From Streptomyces antibioticus (GTDB taxonomy: Bacteria; Actinomycetota; Actinomycetes; Streptomycetales; Streptomycetaceae): a DNA stretch of 64,000 bases. The stretch is from contig NZ_KQ948426.1 of NCBI RefSeq assembly GCF_001514065.1, positions 186,001 to 250,000 on the forward strand, given 5' to 3'. How positions within the stretch are numbered: position 1 is the stretch's first letter; each line of letters opens with the position of its first letter. Of the stretch, positions 43,489-52,311 are shown piece by piece. The notes under the pieces are model-generated. The model did not search any database. It was given only the letters and a program-made list of their open reading frames with translations, and was not told the origin of the DNA. The translations under genes and the position numbers were made by a program.

Positions 43489-44674
43489 GCCCCTCCAGCC
43501 CTCTGATCACGAAGTTCGGCTTCCGTACCGGCTCCGCCGCCAGACTCAGGCCCGGGGCGCGGTCGAGCAGCGCCGTCATCGAGGCGGCCAGTTCGATACG
43601 GGCCAGGGGCGCGCCGATGCAGTAGTGGATGCCGGCGCTGAAGGAGATGTGCGGGTTGTCCGCGCGGGTGAGATCGAGGCGCTCGGGGTTCTGGAACACC
43701 GCCGGGTCGTGGTTGGCGGAGCCGAAGAGCATGGCGATCTCCGCGCCCCTCGGGATCGTGGTGCCGTCGATCTCGATGTCGTCCAGCACCCAGCGCTCGA
43801 AGAGCTGGAGCGGGGTGTCGTAGCGCATCAGCTCTTCGACGGCGGTGGGGACGAGGGAGTGGTCGGCGCGGAGTGCCGCGAGCTGGCCGGGGTTGCGGAA
43901 CAGCGCGTACCAGCCGTTGACGGTGGCGTTGACCGTCGCCTCGTGCCCGGCGTTCAGCAGCAGCACGCAGGTCGAGATCATCTCCTGCTCGGTGAGCCGG
44001 TCGCCCTCGTCGTGGGCGGCGATGAGACCGGAGACGAGGTCGTCGCCGGGTGCCCCGCGCCGCTCGGCGATGAGATCCCGCAGATAGTCGGAGAACTCCA
44101 CGGAGGCGCGTACGGCCTTTGCCGCCACGTCCTCGGACGGATTCAGCTCGTACATCCCGCAGATGTCCGCCGACCAGGGCCGCAGCGGGCCACGGTCGGC
44201 CTCCGGGATGCCCAGCATCTCGGCGATGACCGCGACGGGCAGCGGCTCGGCGACGTCGGCGAGGAGATCACCGCCGCCCTTCTCGACGAGTCCGTCCACC
44301 AGCTCCCCGGCGAGCCGGGCCACGTACGGCTTGAGCCGCTCGACCGTCCGCGGTGTGAACGCCTTCGACACCAGGCGGCGGATGCGGGTGTGGTCCGGCG
44401 GCTCCAGGTCGAGCATGCCGTGGTCGTTGAGCGTGTGGAACGGCTCGTGCTCGGCGGGCGGCGGGGTGCGGTTGAAGTCCTCGTGGGTGAAGCGGAGCTG
44501 ATAGGTGCGGCCGAGGCGGCGGTCCCTGAGCAGCGCCGAGACATCCGCGTGCTGCGGGACCAGCCACTGGTTCGTGGGCTCGTAGTACTGGACACGGCCC
44601 CTGGCACGCAGGTCGGCGTAGGCGGGGTAGGGGTCGGCGAGGAAGTCCGGGTCCCACGGGTCGAAGGCTGCCAT
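43472..44674 (-). CDS. Cytochrome P450
   Basis: A 400-aa soluble bacterial P450. The haem Cys352 is in FSAGIHYCIGAPLARIE, the I-helix oxygen-activation motif is NAGHEATVN near 241-249 (His instead of the usual Glu-x-Thr neighbour, but Glu-Ala-Thr is kept), and the K-helix E-x-x-R is in VEELMRYDTP. MLDLEPPDHTRIRRLVSKAF is the C-helix part. The start is ATG 44674 (MAAFDPWDPDFLADPYPAYADLRARG). A ferredoxin gene is not adjacent, so redox partners come from elsewhere. The substrate is unknown. Confidence 0.95.
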   Translation of the reverse strand: MAAFDPWDPDFLADPYPAYADLRARGRVQYYEPTNQWLVPQHADVSALLRDRRLGRTYQLRFTHEDFNRTPPPAEHEPFHTLNDHGMLDLEPPDHTRIRRLVSKAFTPRTVERLKPYVARLAGELVDGLVEKGGGDLLADVAEPLPVAVIAEMLGIPEADRGPLRPWSADICGMYELNPSEDVAAKAVRASVEFSDYLRDLIAERRGAPGDDLVSGLIAAHDEGDRLTEQEMISTCVLLLNAGHEATVNATVNGWYALFRNPGQLAALRADHSLVPTAVEELMRYDTPLQLFERWVLDDIEIDGTTIPRGAEIAMLFGSANHDPAVFQNPERLDLTRADNPHISFSAGIHYCIGAPLARIELAASMTALLDRAPGLSLAAEPVRKPNFVIRGLEGLTVAV

Positions 44675-44793
44675 GACCGGACGCTAGCCCGACCTTCCCT
44701 TTCCTGACCAGGGGTGTCTCACCGGCCTCCGTCCGGCTGACGGGTGCACCGCGGAAACGATCAGCTCTCGGCGCCGGAGCGGCGACCGTCTCG

Positions 44794-44855
44794 CGCAACC
44801 GATGGTTGCGTGTGGCGTCTGCCGGGCTTACAGTGATACGCAACCAAAGGTTGCG
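44794..44855 (+). promoter_or_regulatory. Promoter flanked by two identical palindromic operators
   Basis: CGCAACC-GAT-GGTTGCG at 44794-44810 and CGCAACC-AAA-GGTTGCG at 44839-44855 have identical seven-base arms, 45 bases centre to centre. TTGCGT (44806-44811) and TACAGT (44829-44834), 17 bases apart, form a good -35/-10 pair between them. A repressor bound to both would cover the -35 and the start of transcription. The ArsR-family gene of this operon is the obvious candidate. Confidence 0.85.
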
Positions 44856-44865
44856 AAAGGGCCGG

Positions 44866-45339
44866 GTGGCAGACATGGAGTACGGCAGCATCGAGCGGGA
44901 GATCCACATCGACGCCACACCCGAGGTGGTCTACGAGGTCGTCAGCAGACCCGAGCACCTGAGGGAGTGGTGGCCGGACGAGATCGAGCTCAAGCCGGTG
45001 CCCGGCGCCACCGGCGTCATCTCGTTCGGGGACCGGAACTCGCCGGACGCGAAGGTCGAATCGCTGACCGTCGTGGACGCCGATCCGCCCCGGCGGTTCT
45101 CCTTCCGGTGGGTGTACGACCAGGGCGAGACCCCGACACCGACCAACTCCCTCCTCGTGACCTTCGAACTGACCCCGTCCGGCTCGGGCACGTTGCTGCG
45201 CTTCAGCGAAGCGGGGTTCCGCGAACGCGGCTGGGAGGCGGCCGTACTGGAGAGCGCCTACCGCGAGCACTCCGCCGGCTGGGACCACTTCCTGCCGCGC
45301 CTCGTCGCCTATGTGAACCGGCTGGTGTCCACGCCGTGA
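44866..45339 (+). CDS. SRPBCC/AHSA1 domain protein
   Basis: A 157-aa helix-grip protein of the AHSA1 type (lipid or hydrophobic-ligand cavity). It has DMEYGSIEREIHIDATPEVVYEVVSRPEHLREWWPDEIEL at the N-terminus and a C-terminal helix (HSAGWDHFLPRLVAYVNRLV). GTG 44866 has AAAGGG four bases upstream; ATG 44875 is an alternative start. The ArsR gene begins in a GTGA overlap with its stop, so they are coupled. The common pairing of ArsR and AHSA1 genes suggests a stress- or ligand-induced operon. Confidence 0.88.
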   Translation: MADMEYGSIEREIHIDATPEVVYEVVSRPEHLREWWPDEIELKPVPGATGVISFGDRNSPDAKVESLTVVDADPPRRFSFRWVYDQGETPTPTNSLLVTFELTPSGSGTLLRFSEAGFRERGWEAAVLESAYREHSAGWDHFLPRLVAYVNRLVSTP

Positions 45340-45674
45340 GCGTCACCGTCGACGACGAGCTCTGGTCCGCCGTCGGGGACCCGACCCGGCGCCGGATGCT
45401 CGACCTCATGCTGGCCGACGGCTTCGGCACGGCGACCTCGCTGAGCGACCGACTGCCGGTCACACGCCAGGCCGTCGCCAAACACCTCGGCGTGCTCCAC
45501 CGGGTCGGGCTGGTCCACGCCACCCCGTCCGGACGCGAGCGCCGCTACGAGGTGGACGAGGAACAACTCGCCCGCGCCACAGCGCAGCTGGCCTCGGTCG
45601 GGGCGAGCTGGGACGCCCGGCTGCACCGCATCAAGCGCATCGCCGAGGCGATCCAGCGCGATCGGGAGAACTGA
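45336..45674 (+). CDS. ArsR-family winged-helix regulator
   Basis: A 112-aa repressor: ELWSAVGDPTRRRMLDLMLADGFGTATSLSDRLPVTRQAVAKHLGVLHRVGLVHATPSGRERRYEVDEEQL is the whole ArsR/SmtB winged helix. No metal-binding CxC or His cluster is visible, so it is of the non-metal type often linked to SRPBCC genes. GTG 45336 overlaps the SRPBCC stop. The two identical palindromes before the operon are its likely sites. The last helix (WDARLHRIKRIAEAIQRD) is probably a dimer arm. Confidence 0.92.
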   Translation: MSVTVDDELWSAVGDPTRRRMLDLMLADGFGTATSLSDRLPVTRQAVAKHLGVLHRVGLVHATPSGRERRYEVDEEQLARATAQLASVGASWDARLHRIKRIAEAIQRDREN

Positions 45675-45715
45675 CCCCGGCCATCAGACACACGACATCA
45701 GAGAGAGGTATCGAG

Positions 45716-46156
45716 ATGCCCGACATCCTGCACAGGATCGGAATCACCTCATCCCCCGACGCCGTCTACGCGGCCCTGACCACCATCGACGGGCTCGCGA
45801 ACTGGTGGACGCGGGACACGGACGGCGACCCCCAGGCCGGCGGAGTCATCCGCTTCCGTTTCGTCCCCGGCGGGTTCGACATGAAGGTCCAGGAGGCCCA
45901 GCCCGCCGAGCGCCTCGTCTGGGAGGTCGTCGACGGGCCCGAGGAATGGATCGGCACCCACGTCCGCTTCGAGCTGAAGCAGGAGGACGACTTCACGATC
46001 GTGCTGTTCCGGCACGAAGGCTGGAAGGAGCCGGTGGAGTTCATGTACCACTGCAGCACCAAGTGGGCGACCTACCTGATGAGCCTCAAGAAGTTGGTCG
46101 AGACCGGCAAGGGCGAGCCCGCGCCGGATGACGTCCAGATCAGCAACTGGCACTGA
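45716..46156 (+). CDS. Second SRPBCC/AHSA1 domain protein
   Basis: A 146-aa paralogue-type AHSA1 protein: PDILHRIGITSSPDAVYAALTTIDGLANWWTRDTDGDPQAGGVIRFRF, with the ending HCSTKWATYLMSLKKLVETGKGEPAPDDVQISNW. It has AGAGAGG before ATG 45716 and follows the ArsR gene by 41 bases, so it is probably the third gene of the operon. The role may be ligand binding or chaperone-like; no catalysis is known for this group. Confidence 0.9.
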   Translation: MPDILHRIGITSSPDAVYAALTTIDGLANWWTRDTDGDPQAGGVIRFRFVPGGFDMKVQEAQPAERLVWEVVDGPEEWIGTHVRFELKQEDDFTIVLFRHEGWKEPVEFMYHCSTKWATYLMSLKKLVETGKGEPAPDDVQISNWH

Positions 46157-46184
46157 GCGCCCCGCAGAGAGCACCCCGGTGACG

Positions 46185-46757
46185 TCAGCGGATCACGTCG
46201 AAGACGTTCTTCTGCAGGCCGTTCGCGTACGCCTCGTGCTCGACCAGCTTCAGGCGCTGCTTGTCCTTGTCCGTCGTCGAGAAGAGGCGCTTGCCGGCGC
46301 CGAGGAGGACCGGGAAGACCAGCAGGTGGTAGCGGTCGATCAGGTCGGCGTCGGCGAGGGAACGGGTCAGGGAAGCGCTGCCGTGGATGATGATCGGCCC
46401 GCCCTCGGTCTTCTTCAGCTCGGCGACCTCGTCGAGGGAGCGCAGGATCGTCGTGTCGCCCCAGTTCGAGACGAGGTCGTCGTCCTTGAGGGTCGTCGAC
46501 ACCACGTACTTCGGCATCACCTTGTACTCGGCGAACTCCTCCATGTCCGGCCACACCGGGCTGAACGCCTCGTAGCTGGTCCGGCCCAGCAGCATGGCGC
46601 CTGCTTCCTGCTGCTCGCGGCCCTTGATCTCGAACGACTCGGGGAGGAACTCGATGTCCTTGAAGGTCCAGCCGGAGTTCCGGTAACCGGGCTCGCCGCC
46701 CGGGGCCTCCACTACGCCGTCGAGGGAGACGAAAGCGGTGCTGATGAGGGTGCGCAT
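46185..46757 (-). CDS. Dihydrofolate reductase-like (RibD C-terminal) protein
   Basis: A 190-aa NADPH-binding protein of the DHFR/RibD C-terminal fold: RTLISTAFVSLDGVVEAPGGEPGYRNSGWTFKDI at the N-terminus, MLLGRTSYEAFSPVWP for the cofactor, and PIIIHGSASLTRSLADADLIDRYHLLVFPVLLGAGKRLF at the core. ATG 46757 has GGAGG seven bases upstream. These are usually general reductases of unknown substrate, common in Streptomyces. It converges with the second SRPBCC gene. Confidence 0.92.
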   Translation of the reverse strand: MRTLISTAFVSLDGVVEAPGGEPGYRNSGWTFKDIEFLPESFEIKGREQQEAGAMLLGRTSYEAFSPVWPDMEEFAEYKVMPKYVVSTTLKDDDLVSNWGDTTILRSLDEVAELKKTEGGPIIIHGSASLTRSLADADLIDRYHLLVFPVLLGAGKRLFSTTDKDKQRLKLVEHEAYANGLQKNVFDVIR

Positions 46758-46884
46758 GTCGGTTCCTCCGTTGTTTCTCTGTCTGCCCGGTGCTGTCTCG
46801 TGTCCAGCTGTGATCTACGACCGCTGATCATGGAGAAACTCATCGGCTGATGCCCACCCTATTTTTCAAACCCTCCTACGGCCC

Positions 46885-47550
46885 CTATCCCGGCGTCACG
46901 AGCCGCGCCTCGTACGCGAACACCGCCGCCTGTGTCCGGTCCCTGAGCCCCAGCTTCACCAGCACGCGGCTGACGTGGGTCTTGATGGTCGACTCCGCCA
47001 CCACCAGCCGCCCCGCGATCTCCGCGTTCGACAGACCCTGCGCGATCAGGACCAGCACCTCCGTCTCGCGTTCGGTGAGATCGCCGTAGGCCGCGTGGGC
47101 GGAGGACATCAGGCGAGGGGCGTCGGAGAGCCGCGAGAACTCCGTAATCAGACGTCTGGTCACGGAGGGCGCCAACAGGGCCTCCCCGGACGCCACCACC
47201 CGTACGCCGTCCGCGAGCTGGCGGGCCGAGGCGTCCTTCAGGAGGAAGCCCGAGGCTCCTGCCTTCAGTGCCTGGTAGACGTACTCGTCGAGGTCGAACG
47301 TCGTCAGCACCAGCACCTTCGCCGCGTCGTCCGCCGCCACGATCTCGCGCGTCGCCTCGATGCCGTTCAGCTCCGGCATCCGGATGTCCATCAGGACCAC
47401 GTCCGGGCCCAGCTCGCGGACCTTCGCCACCGCCTCACGGCCGTTGACCGCCTCGCCGACGACCTCGATGTCCGGCATCGCGTTGAGGAGCACCGAGAAG
47501 CCCTCGCGCACCATCATCTGGTCGTCCGCGATCAGCACGCGGATCGTCAT
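46885..47550 (-). CDS. NarL/LuxR response regulator (system 1)
   Basis: A 221-aa response regulator. The receiver has IRVLIADDQMMVREGF, the acceptor Asp in DVVLMDIRMPELNG and Lys in GASGFLLKDASARQL. The LuxR-type helix-turn-helix is LTERETEVLVLIAQGLSNAEIAGRLVVAESTIKTHVSRVLVKLGLRDRTQAAVFAYEA. The ATG overlaps the kinase stop (ATGA, 47547-47550). It is strongly similar to the regulator at 49015-49692, so the two systems arose by duplication. Confidence 0.95.
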   Translation of the reverse strand: MTIRVLIADDQMMVREGFSVLLNAMPDIEVVGEAVNGREAVAKVRELGPDVVLMDIRMPELNGIEATREIVAADDAAKVLVLTTFDLDEYVYQALKAGASGFLLKDASARQLADGVRVVASGEALLAPSVTRRLITEFSRLSDAPRLMSSAHAAYGDLTERETEVLVLIAQGLSNAEIAGRLVVAESTIKTHVSRVLVKLGLRDRTQAAVFAYEARLVTPG

Positions 47551-48902
47551 GCGTCGCCCCCGCTCACACTCGGCACCGGCAGGTACACCGCCACCTCGTA
47601 ACCCCCCTCGTCCGTCCCGCCCGCCGTCATCTCGCCGTTCAGCATCGAGACCCGCTCGCGCATCCCCGTGATGCCGTGACCGGCGCCGGGGGACGGCTTC
47701 AGCAGCGCCCCCGCCGGCGGCGGGCCGTTGACTATGCGCAGACCCAGGCCGCCCAGGACGTAACCGATCTCCACCTGCGCACTCGCGCCCGGCGCGTGCC
47801 GCAGGGTGTTGCTCAGCGCCTCCTGGACTATGCGGTACGCCGACAGCTCCACCCCCTGCGGCAACTCACGTACCGCGCCCGTCACCGTCTTCTGCACGCT
47901 CAGCCCCGTGTCCCGCACGTTGGCCAGCAGCCCGTCGAGGTCGGCGAGTGTGGGCTGCGGGGCGTCCGGGGCCTCGTAGTCCTCGGCGCGCACCACGCCC
48001 AGCACCCGGCGGAGTTCCGTGAGCGCCGCCACCGCGTTCTCGCGGATCGTCGCGAACGCCCGCTCCAGCTCCGGCGGCGGGTTCTCCACCCGGTAGGGCG
48101 CCGCCTCGGCCTGGATGGCGACCACCGACATGTGGTGGGCGACCACGTCGTGCAGCTCGCGGGCGATCGTGGAACGCTCCTCCAGCAGGGTGCGCTTGGA
48201 CCGCTCGTGCGCCGTCACCGTCTGCTGGGCGGTCACCTCCTGCTCGGCGGTCCGGCGTATCTGCCAGACCGTGACGACGAGAAGGGCCATCGCGGAGACG
48301 ACCAGCATGGGGCCGGTGTTCGTGGAGTAGTGGCCCGAGCCGAAGGCGGTGTCGGAGACGAAGCCGTACACCGCGGTCAGCACCCACATCCATGCCGCCG
48401 TGCGCGGCCGGGTGCGTATCGCCACGACCGTCAGCACCGTCAGATGGGAGATGAAACTGCCCGGCAGCCAAGGCCAGTCGGACCAGGACGTGCCCAGCAC
48501 GGCGACCGCGGTCGTCGAGGCCAGCGAGAGCCAGAAGGCGCCGACCGGCCTGATCAGCGTGACCAGCACCGGCACCAGCGCGAACAGGCCGCACAGCATC
48601 GCCGACACGGTGCCCTGGCCGCTCGCCCAGGCACTGAACATGGCCATCACGCCCGCTGCCGCCACCACCGCGTGCGGGCTCCAGGCCGCGTACTCGCGCA
48701 CCCTGCCGGACAGCCGGCGGGTGAGCGGGCCGTCCACCGCCATGCGGGGCAGCGGGCGGTAGGCGAAGGCGTCGTGGAAAAGGTCCTGGCGCAGGCCCCG
48801 CAGGGCGTCCAGGGCGGCCCGCACCTCCGGGCTGCGCGGCTTGTACGCGTCGTGTCCGCCCCCGTGCGGAGGCGTCGTGTGCGTCTCGGTCGTCTCGGTC
48901 AC
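47547..48902 (-). CDS. DesK-type sensor histidine kinase (system 1)
   Basis: A 451-aa kinase of the HisKA_3 type. Residues 55-210 hold about five hydrophobic segments (AVVAAAGVMAMFSAWASG, LCGLFALVPVLVTLIRP, FISHLTVLTVVAIRT). The phospho-acceptor His is in STIARELHDVVAHHMSVVAIQAE, then the ATPase with SAYRIVQEALSNTLRHAPGA and GAGHGITGMRERV. The start is GTG 48902 (VTETTETHTTPP). The sensing part is all membrane, as in DesK-like lipid or envelope sensors. Paired with the regulator downstream by an ATGA overlap. Confidence 0.94.
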   Translation of the reverse strand: MTETTETHTTPPHGGGHDAYKPRSPEVRAALDALRGLRQDLFHDAFAYRPLPRMAVDGPLTRRLSGRVREYAAWSPHAVVAAAGVMAMFSAWASGQGTVSAMLCGLFALVPVLVTLIRPVGAFWLSLASTTAVAVLGTSWSDWPWLPGSFISHLTVLTVVAIRTRPRTAAWMWVLTAVYGFVSDTAFGSGHYSTNTGPMLVVSAMALLVVTVWQIRRTAEQEVTAQQTVTAHERSKRTLLEERSTIARELHDVVAHHMSVVAIQAEAAPYRVENPPPELERAFATIRENAVAALTELRRVLGVVRAEDYEAPDAPQPTLADLDGLLANVRDTGLSVQKTVTGAVRELPQGVELSAYRIVQEALSNTLRHAPGASAQVEIGYVLGGLGLRIVNGPPPAGALLKPSPGAGHGITGMRERVSMLNGEMTAGGTDEGGYEVAVYLPVPSVSGGDA

Positions 48903-49014
48903 GATGAAAACGGTAGGCGTGGGCGGGGGTCCGCGTCGTCACCAGTGAGAGGGGTCCCTGCGCCTCCCCCTCAAGTACTACGGGTGGCGAAGAGCCACCA
49001 TCCGCCGGTGCCGG

Positions 49015-49692
49015 TCAGTACCCCGACGGCCGCACCAGCCCCGACTCGTACGCGAACACCGCCGCCTGCGTCCGGTCCCTGAGCCCCAGCTTCACCAGAA
49101 TCCGGCCCACGTGCGTCTTCACCGTCTGCTCGGCCACCACCAGCCGCCCCGCGATCTCCGCGTTCGACAAACCCTGCGCGATCAGCGCCAGCACCTCCGT
49201 CTCCCGCTCGGTCAGATCGCCCACGCGTTCCTTCAGCGGGGGCTTCGGGCGGTTGTCGAGGCGGGAGAACTCGGTGATCAGCCGCCGGGTGATGCCGGGC
49301 GCCAGCAGCGCGTCACCGGCCGCCACCACCCGCACCGCCTCCGCGAGCTGGTCGGCGGAGGCGTCCTTCAGCAGGAAGCCCGAGGCGCCCGCGCGCAGCG
49401 CCTCGTACACGTACTCGTCGAGGTCGAAGGTCGTCAGCACCAGCACTCTGATCTGCGGGGTCGCCTCGGTGATACGGCGGGTGGCCTCGATCCCGCCGAG
49501 CTCCGGCATACGGATGTCCATCAGCACGACGTCCGGGGCCAGCTCCGCGACCTGCTTCACCGCGTCCAGACCGTCGACCGCCTGTCCGACCACCTCGATG
49601 TCGGGCTGGGTGTTGAGCAGCACGGTGAAGCCCTGCCGGACCATCTGCTGGTCGTCGGCGATGAGGACGCGGATGGGGCTGCTGCTCGTCAT
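49015..49692 (-). CDS. NarL/LuxR response regulator (system 2)
   Basis: A 225-aa response regulator: IRVLIADDQQMVRQGFTVLLNTQPDIEVVGQAVDG, acceptor Asp in PDVVLMDIRMPELGG, and helix-turn-helix LTERETEVLALIAQGLSNAEIAGRLVVAEQTVKTHVGRILVKLGLRDRTQAAVFAYESG. The recognition helix differs from system 1 only slightly (AEQTVKTHVGRI against AESTIKTHVSRV), so the two may bind related sites. The ATG overlaps the kinase stop by four bases. Confidence 0.95.
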   Translation of the reverse strand: MTSSSPIRVLIADDQQMVRQGFTVLLNTQPDIEVVGQAVDGLDAVKQVAELAPDVVLMDIRMPELGGIEATRRITEATPQIRVLVLTTFDLDEYVYEALRAGASGFLLKDASADQLAEAVRVVAAGDALLAPGITRRLITEFSRLDNRPKPPLKERVGDLTERETEVLALIAQGLSNAEIAGRLVVAEQTVKTHVGRILVKLGLRDRTQAAVFAYESGLVRPSGY

Positions 49693-51086
49693 ACGGTGCC
49701 GTCCTTGGGGTCAGGGGAGGGGGCGGAGGCGGAGCCGACGGTGGGGGCCTCGGCCCACGGGGGTGACGTCGGCAGGTACGCGGCGACCTCGAAGCCGCCG
49801 TCCGGCGCCGCCCCCGCGCGCAGCGTGCCGCCGAGCATCGCGGCCCGCTCCCGCATGCCGAGCAGGCCGTGGCCGGCGCCGCGGGAGAGCGGGACCCGGC
49901 CGGTGGGCGGCGAGTTGGTGACCCGCACGTCCACGCCGTGCTTGTGGTGGACGAGGCGCACCGCGGCCGTCGCGCCGGGGGCGTGGCGCAGGACGTTGCT
50001 CAGCGCCTCCTGCACGATCCGGTACGCCGACAGCTCCACGCCCTGCGGCAGTTGCCCGCGGGTGCCCTGGACCTCGACCCGGACGGTCAGTCCGGCCGCC
50101 CGGGTGTTCTCCACCAGGGCGTCGAGCCGGTCGAGGGTGGGCTGCGGGGTGTGCGGGGCGGTGCCGGTGTCGGTGCCGGGCGGGCCGACCGGGTCCGGGG
50201 TGTCGGGGTGCTCGGAGCGCAGCACGCCCAGCACCCGGCGGAGTTCGGTCAGCGCCTCCAGGGCGTTCTCCCGGATGCCCTCCAGGTTCTCCTTGAGCTC
50301 GTCGGAGGGGTTCTCCACCAGGTGCGGGGCGACCTGGGCCTGGATGGAGATCACCGACATGTGGTGGGCCACCACGTCGTGCAGCTCGCGGGCGATCCGG
50401 CTGCGCTCCTCCAGCAGCGTGCGCCGGGCGCGCTCCTCGGCGGTGAGCGAGGTCTGCTCGACGAGTTGTGCGCGGGCCTCGCGGCGACCGCGCAGGGCGG
50501 CGCCGAGAAGCACGACGATCCCGGAGAGGATGACCGCGATCACACCGGTGGGCGTGTAGTCCGGCCCACCCCACAGGCCTTGCAGGACATAGGTGGCGAG
50601 CACGGTCAGCGCCAGCGCCTCCATGGCGACCCGGGTGCGGACGCGCAGGGTCAGCAGCAGGAGCACCAGCAGATGGGCGATGATCCCGGCCGGCGTCCAA
50701 GGCCAGGTGAAGCCCCCCGCCGGGCCGCCGAGCTTGCCGTGCACGGCCACGGCACCCACCACGGTGGCCGCCAGGGACAACCACCACGCCGGTATCGGAC
50801 GCCACATCGCGAGGACGACCGCGCCGCCCTGGGCGAGCCCGATCACGAACGCCGAGGTGGACTGCAAGGACCCCTGGTCCCCGAGCTGGGCGACGGCGCC
50901 GAGCGTGACGCCGAACGCGGCCAGCCACAGCAGCCCGTGCGGCAGCCAGCGCACCCAGACCGACGGGGGCAGCGGATCCGCGCGGGTGGTCCGCAGGTCG
51001 TCGCGCAGTGTGCGCAGCCAGCGCAGCGCCCAACCCCTGACCACGTGCTGGATCCCCGTTTCCGTCACGCGGCTCAGCCTAGACAT
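49689..51086 (-). CDS. DesK-type sensor histidine kinase (system 2)
   Basis: A 465-aa HisKA_3 kinase. Membrane segments include LLWLAAFGVTLGAVAQLG and GIIAHLLVLLLLTLRVRTR. The acceptor His is in SRIARELHDVVAHHMSVISIQAQ, and the ATPase has SAYRIVQEALSNVLRHAPGATAAV and GAGHGLLGMRERAAMLGG. ATG 51086 (MSRLSRVTETGIQHV) is chosen: GAGGGAGAA lies just upstream, and it overlaps the acyltransferase stop by eight bases. It is therefore translated after the acyltransferase. Confidence 0.93.
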   Translation of the reverse strand: MSRLSRVTETGIQHVVRGWALRWLRTLRDDLRTTRADPLPPSVWVRWLPHGLLWLAAFGVTLGAVAQLGDQGSLQSTSAFVIGLAQGGAVVLAMWRPIPAWWLSLAATVVGAVAVHGKLGGPAGGFTWPWTPAGIIAHLLVLLLLTLRVRTRVAMEALALTVLATYVLQGLWGGPDYTPTGVIAVILSGIVVLLGAALRGRREARAQLVEQTSLTAEERARRTLLEERSRIARELHDVVAHHMSVISIQAQVAPHLVENPSDELKENLEGIRENALEALTELRRVLGVLRSEHPDTPDPVGPPGTDTGTAPHTPQPTLDRLDALVENTRAAGLTVRVEVQGTRGQLPQGVELSAYRIVQEALSNVLRHAPGATAAVRLVHHKHGVDVRVTNSPPTGRVPLSRGAGHGLLGMRERAAMLGGTLRAGAAPDGGFEVAAYLPTSPPWAEAPTVGSASAPSPDPKDGTV

Positions 51087-52311
51087 GCCGCTTCTCCCTC
51101 GTCGTACCCCGATCGGACGAGCGGCCGGTCCGCACCACCCGTGTTCCCCCACCCCGCCGACGGCCCTGCTCGTAGCCGCGGAACGCCGCCCAGCAGACGG
51201 CGAGGACGGCGGCGAACACCGGCAGCCAGGCCACCCGCGCCGCGACCCAGCCGAGGCCGTCCGGGACGGTGTGCAGTCCCGGGAGGCGCCCGGCGAGGCG
51301 TCCGGTGGCCGTGGTCGCCATCAGCGCCGTCTGGTGCCACAGGAAGATCGTCATCGCGGAGAGGTTCACGAAGGCGATCGCCGCCCAGGCGAGCGGCCGG
51401 CGCATCGCCTCGCGCAGCCGGTCGCGCAGCAGCAGCGCCAGCCCGCACTGAGCCAGGCCGAAGGTGACAGCGGCCAGCGTCGGCGGGTTCAGGTTGGACA
51501 CCGCGGCGCCGGGGACGCCGACCATCGACGCCGGATAACCGGCCCACGCCACGAGTCCCGCCGTCGCCGCCGCGCCGCCCGTCAGCAGGATCCAGCCCGC
51601 CCGGCGCCGCTCCAGCTCACCGCGCGTCCAGGCCGCTCCCAGCGTGAACGGCACCAGCCAGCCCGCGGCCGCGTTGACCCAGCCGAGCCAGGACGGGCCG
51701 CCGAGGCCGAAGCGGATCAGGTCGACATGGAGGACGACGGCGAGCGGCCACAGCGGGCTCAGCCGGGTCAGCAACGGGGTCGCCGCCGTCAGCGCGGCGA
51801 AGACCACGAGGAACCACAGGGGGGACAGCGCCAGTTTGACGAGGGCGTGGACCGTGCCGAACTCCGCGCCGGTCAGGAGCAGTCCGGCCGCCGCCACCGT
51901 CCACAGGGTGAGGACGGCCGCGACCGGCTTGAACAGCCGGGACAGCCGGACGGTCAGCCAAGCGCCGTACGTCGTCCCGCGCGCTCTGGCGGTGGCGTAA
52001 CTCCCGGTCGCCACATGCCCGCCGACCAGGAAGAACACCGCCAGCGTCTGGAACGCCCAGGAGATCGGGGCCAGCCATGGCATGTGCTGCAACGGGCTCG
52101 CCGTGTGCAGGCTCCCGCCGTCCGCCACCAGGGCGGTCACCAGCCAGTGGCCGAGGACCACACCGAGGATCGCGAAGGCCCGAAGGGCGTCCACGGCTCT
52201 GTCCCGGGTGGTGGGGGTCGCTGCGTCGACGCGGGCGGCACCCTCCTGTACGGCCTCGCGTATGCCTGTCCGTATGCCCTCGCGGGCCGGCCCCTGGAGC
52301 AGGTCACGCAC
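51079..52311 (-). CDS. Acyltransferase family 3 (OafA-like) membrane protein
   Basis: A 410-aa integral membrane acyltransferase with about ten helices. It has the conserved start DRAVDALRAFAILGVVLGHWLV (R-x-x-x-H-type active site) and TLAVFFLVGGHVATGSYATAR. Such enzymes put acyl groups on cell-wall glycans, lipids or secondary metabolites. GTG 52311 overlaps the hydrolase stop by eight bases, and its own stop overlaps the kinase start by eight, so hydrolase, acyltransferase and system 2 form one operon. The cytoplasmic tail is Arg-rich. Confidence 0.9.
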   Translation of the reverse strand: MRDLLQGPAREGIRTGIREAVQEGAARVDAATPTTRDRAVDALRAFAILGVVLGHWLVTALVADGGSLHTASPLQHMPWLAPISWAFQTLAVFFLVGGHVATGSYATARARGTTYGAWLTVRLSRLFKPVAAVLTLWTVAAAGLLLTGAEFGTVHALVKLALSPLWFLVVFAALTAATPLLTRLSPLWPLAVVLHVDLIRFGLGGPSWLGWVNAAAGWLVPFTLGAAWTRGELERRRAGWILLTGGAAATAGLVAWAGYPASMVGVPGAAVSNLNPPTLAAVTFGLAQCGLALLLRDRLREAMRRPLAWAAIAFVNLSAMTIFLWHQTALMATTATGRLAGRLPGLHTVPDGLGWVAARVAWLPVFAAVLAVCWAAFRGYEQGRRRGGGTRVVRTGRSSDRGTTREKRHV

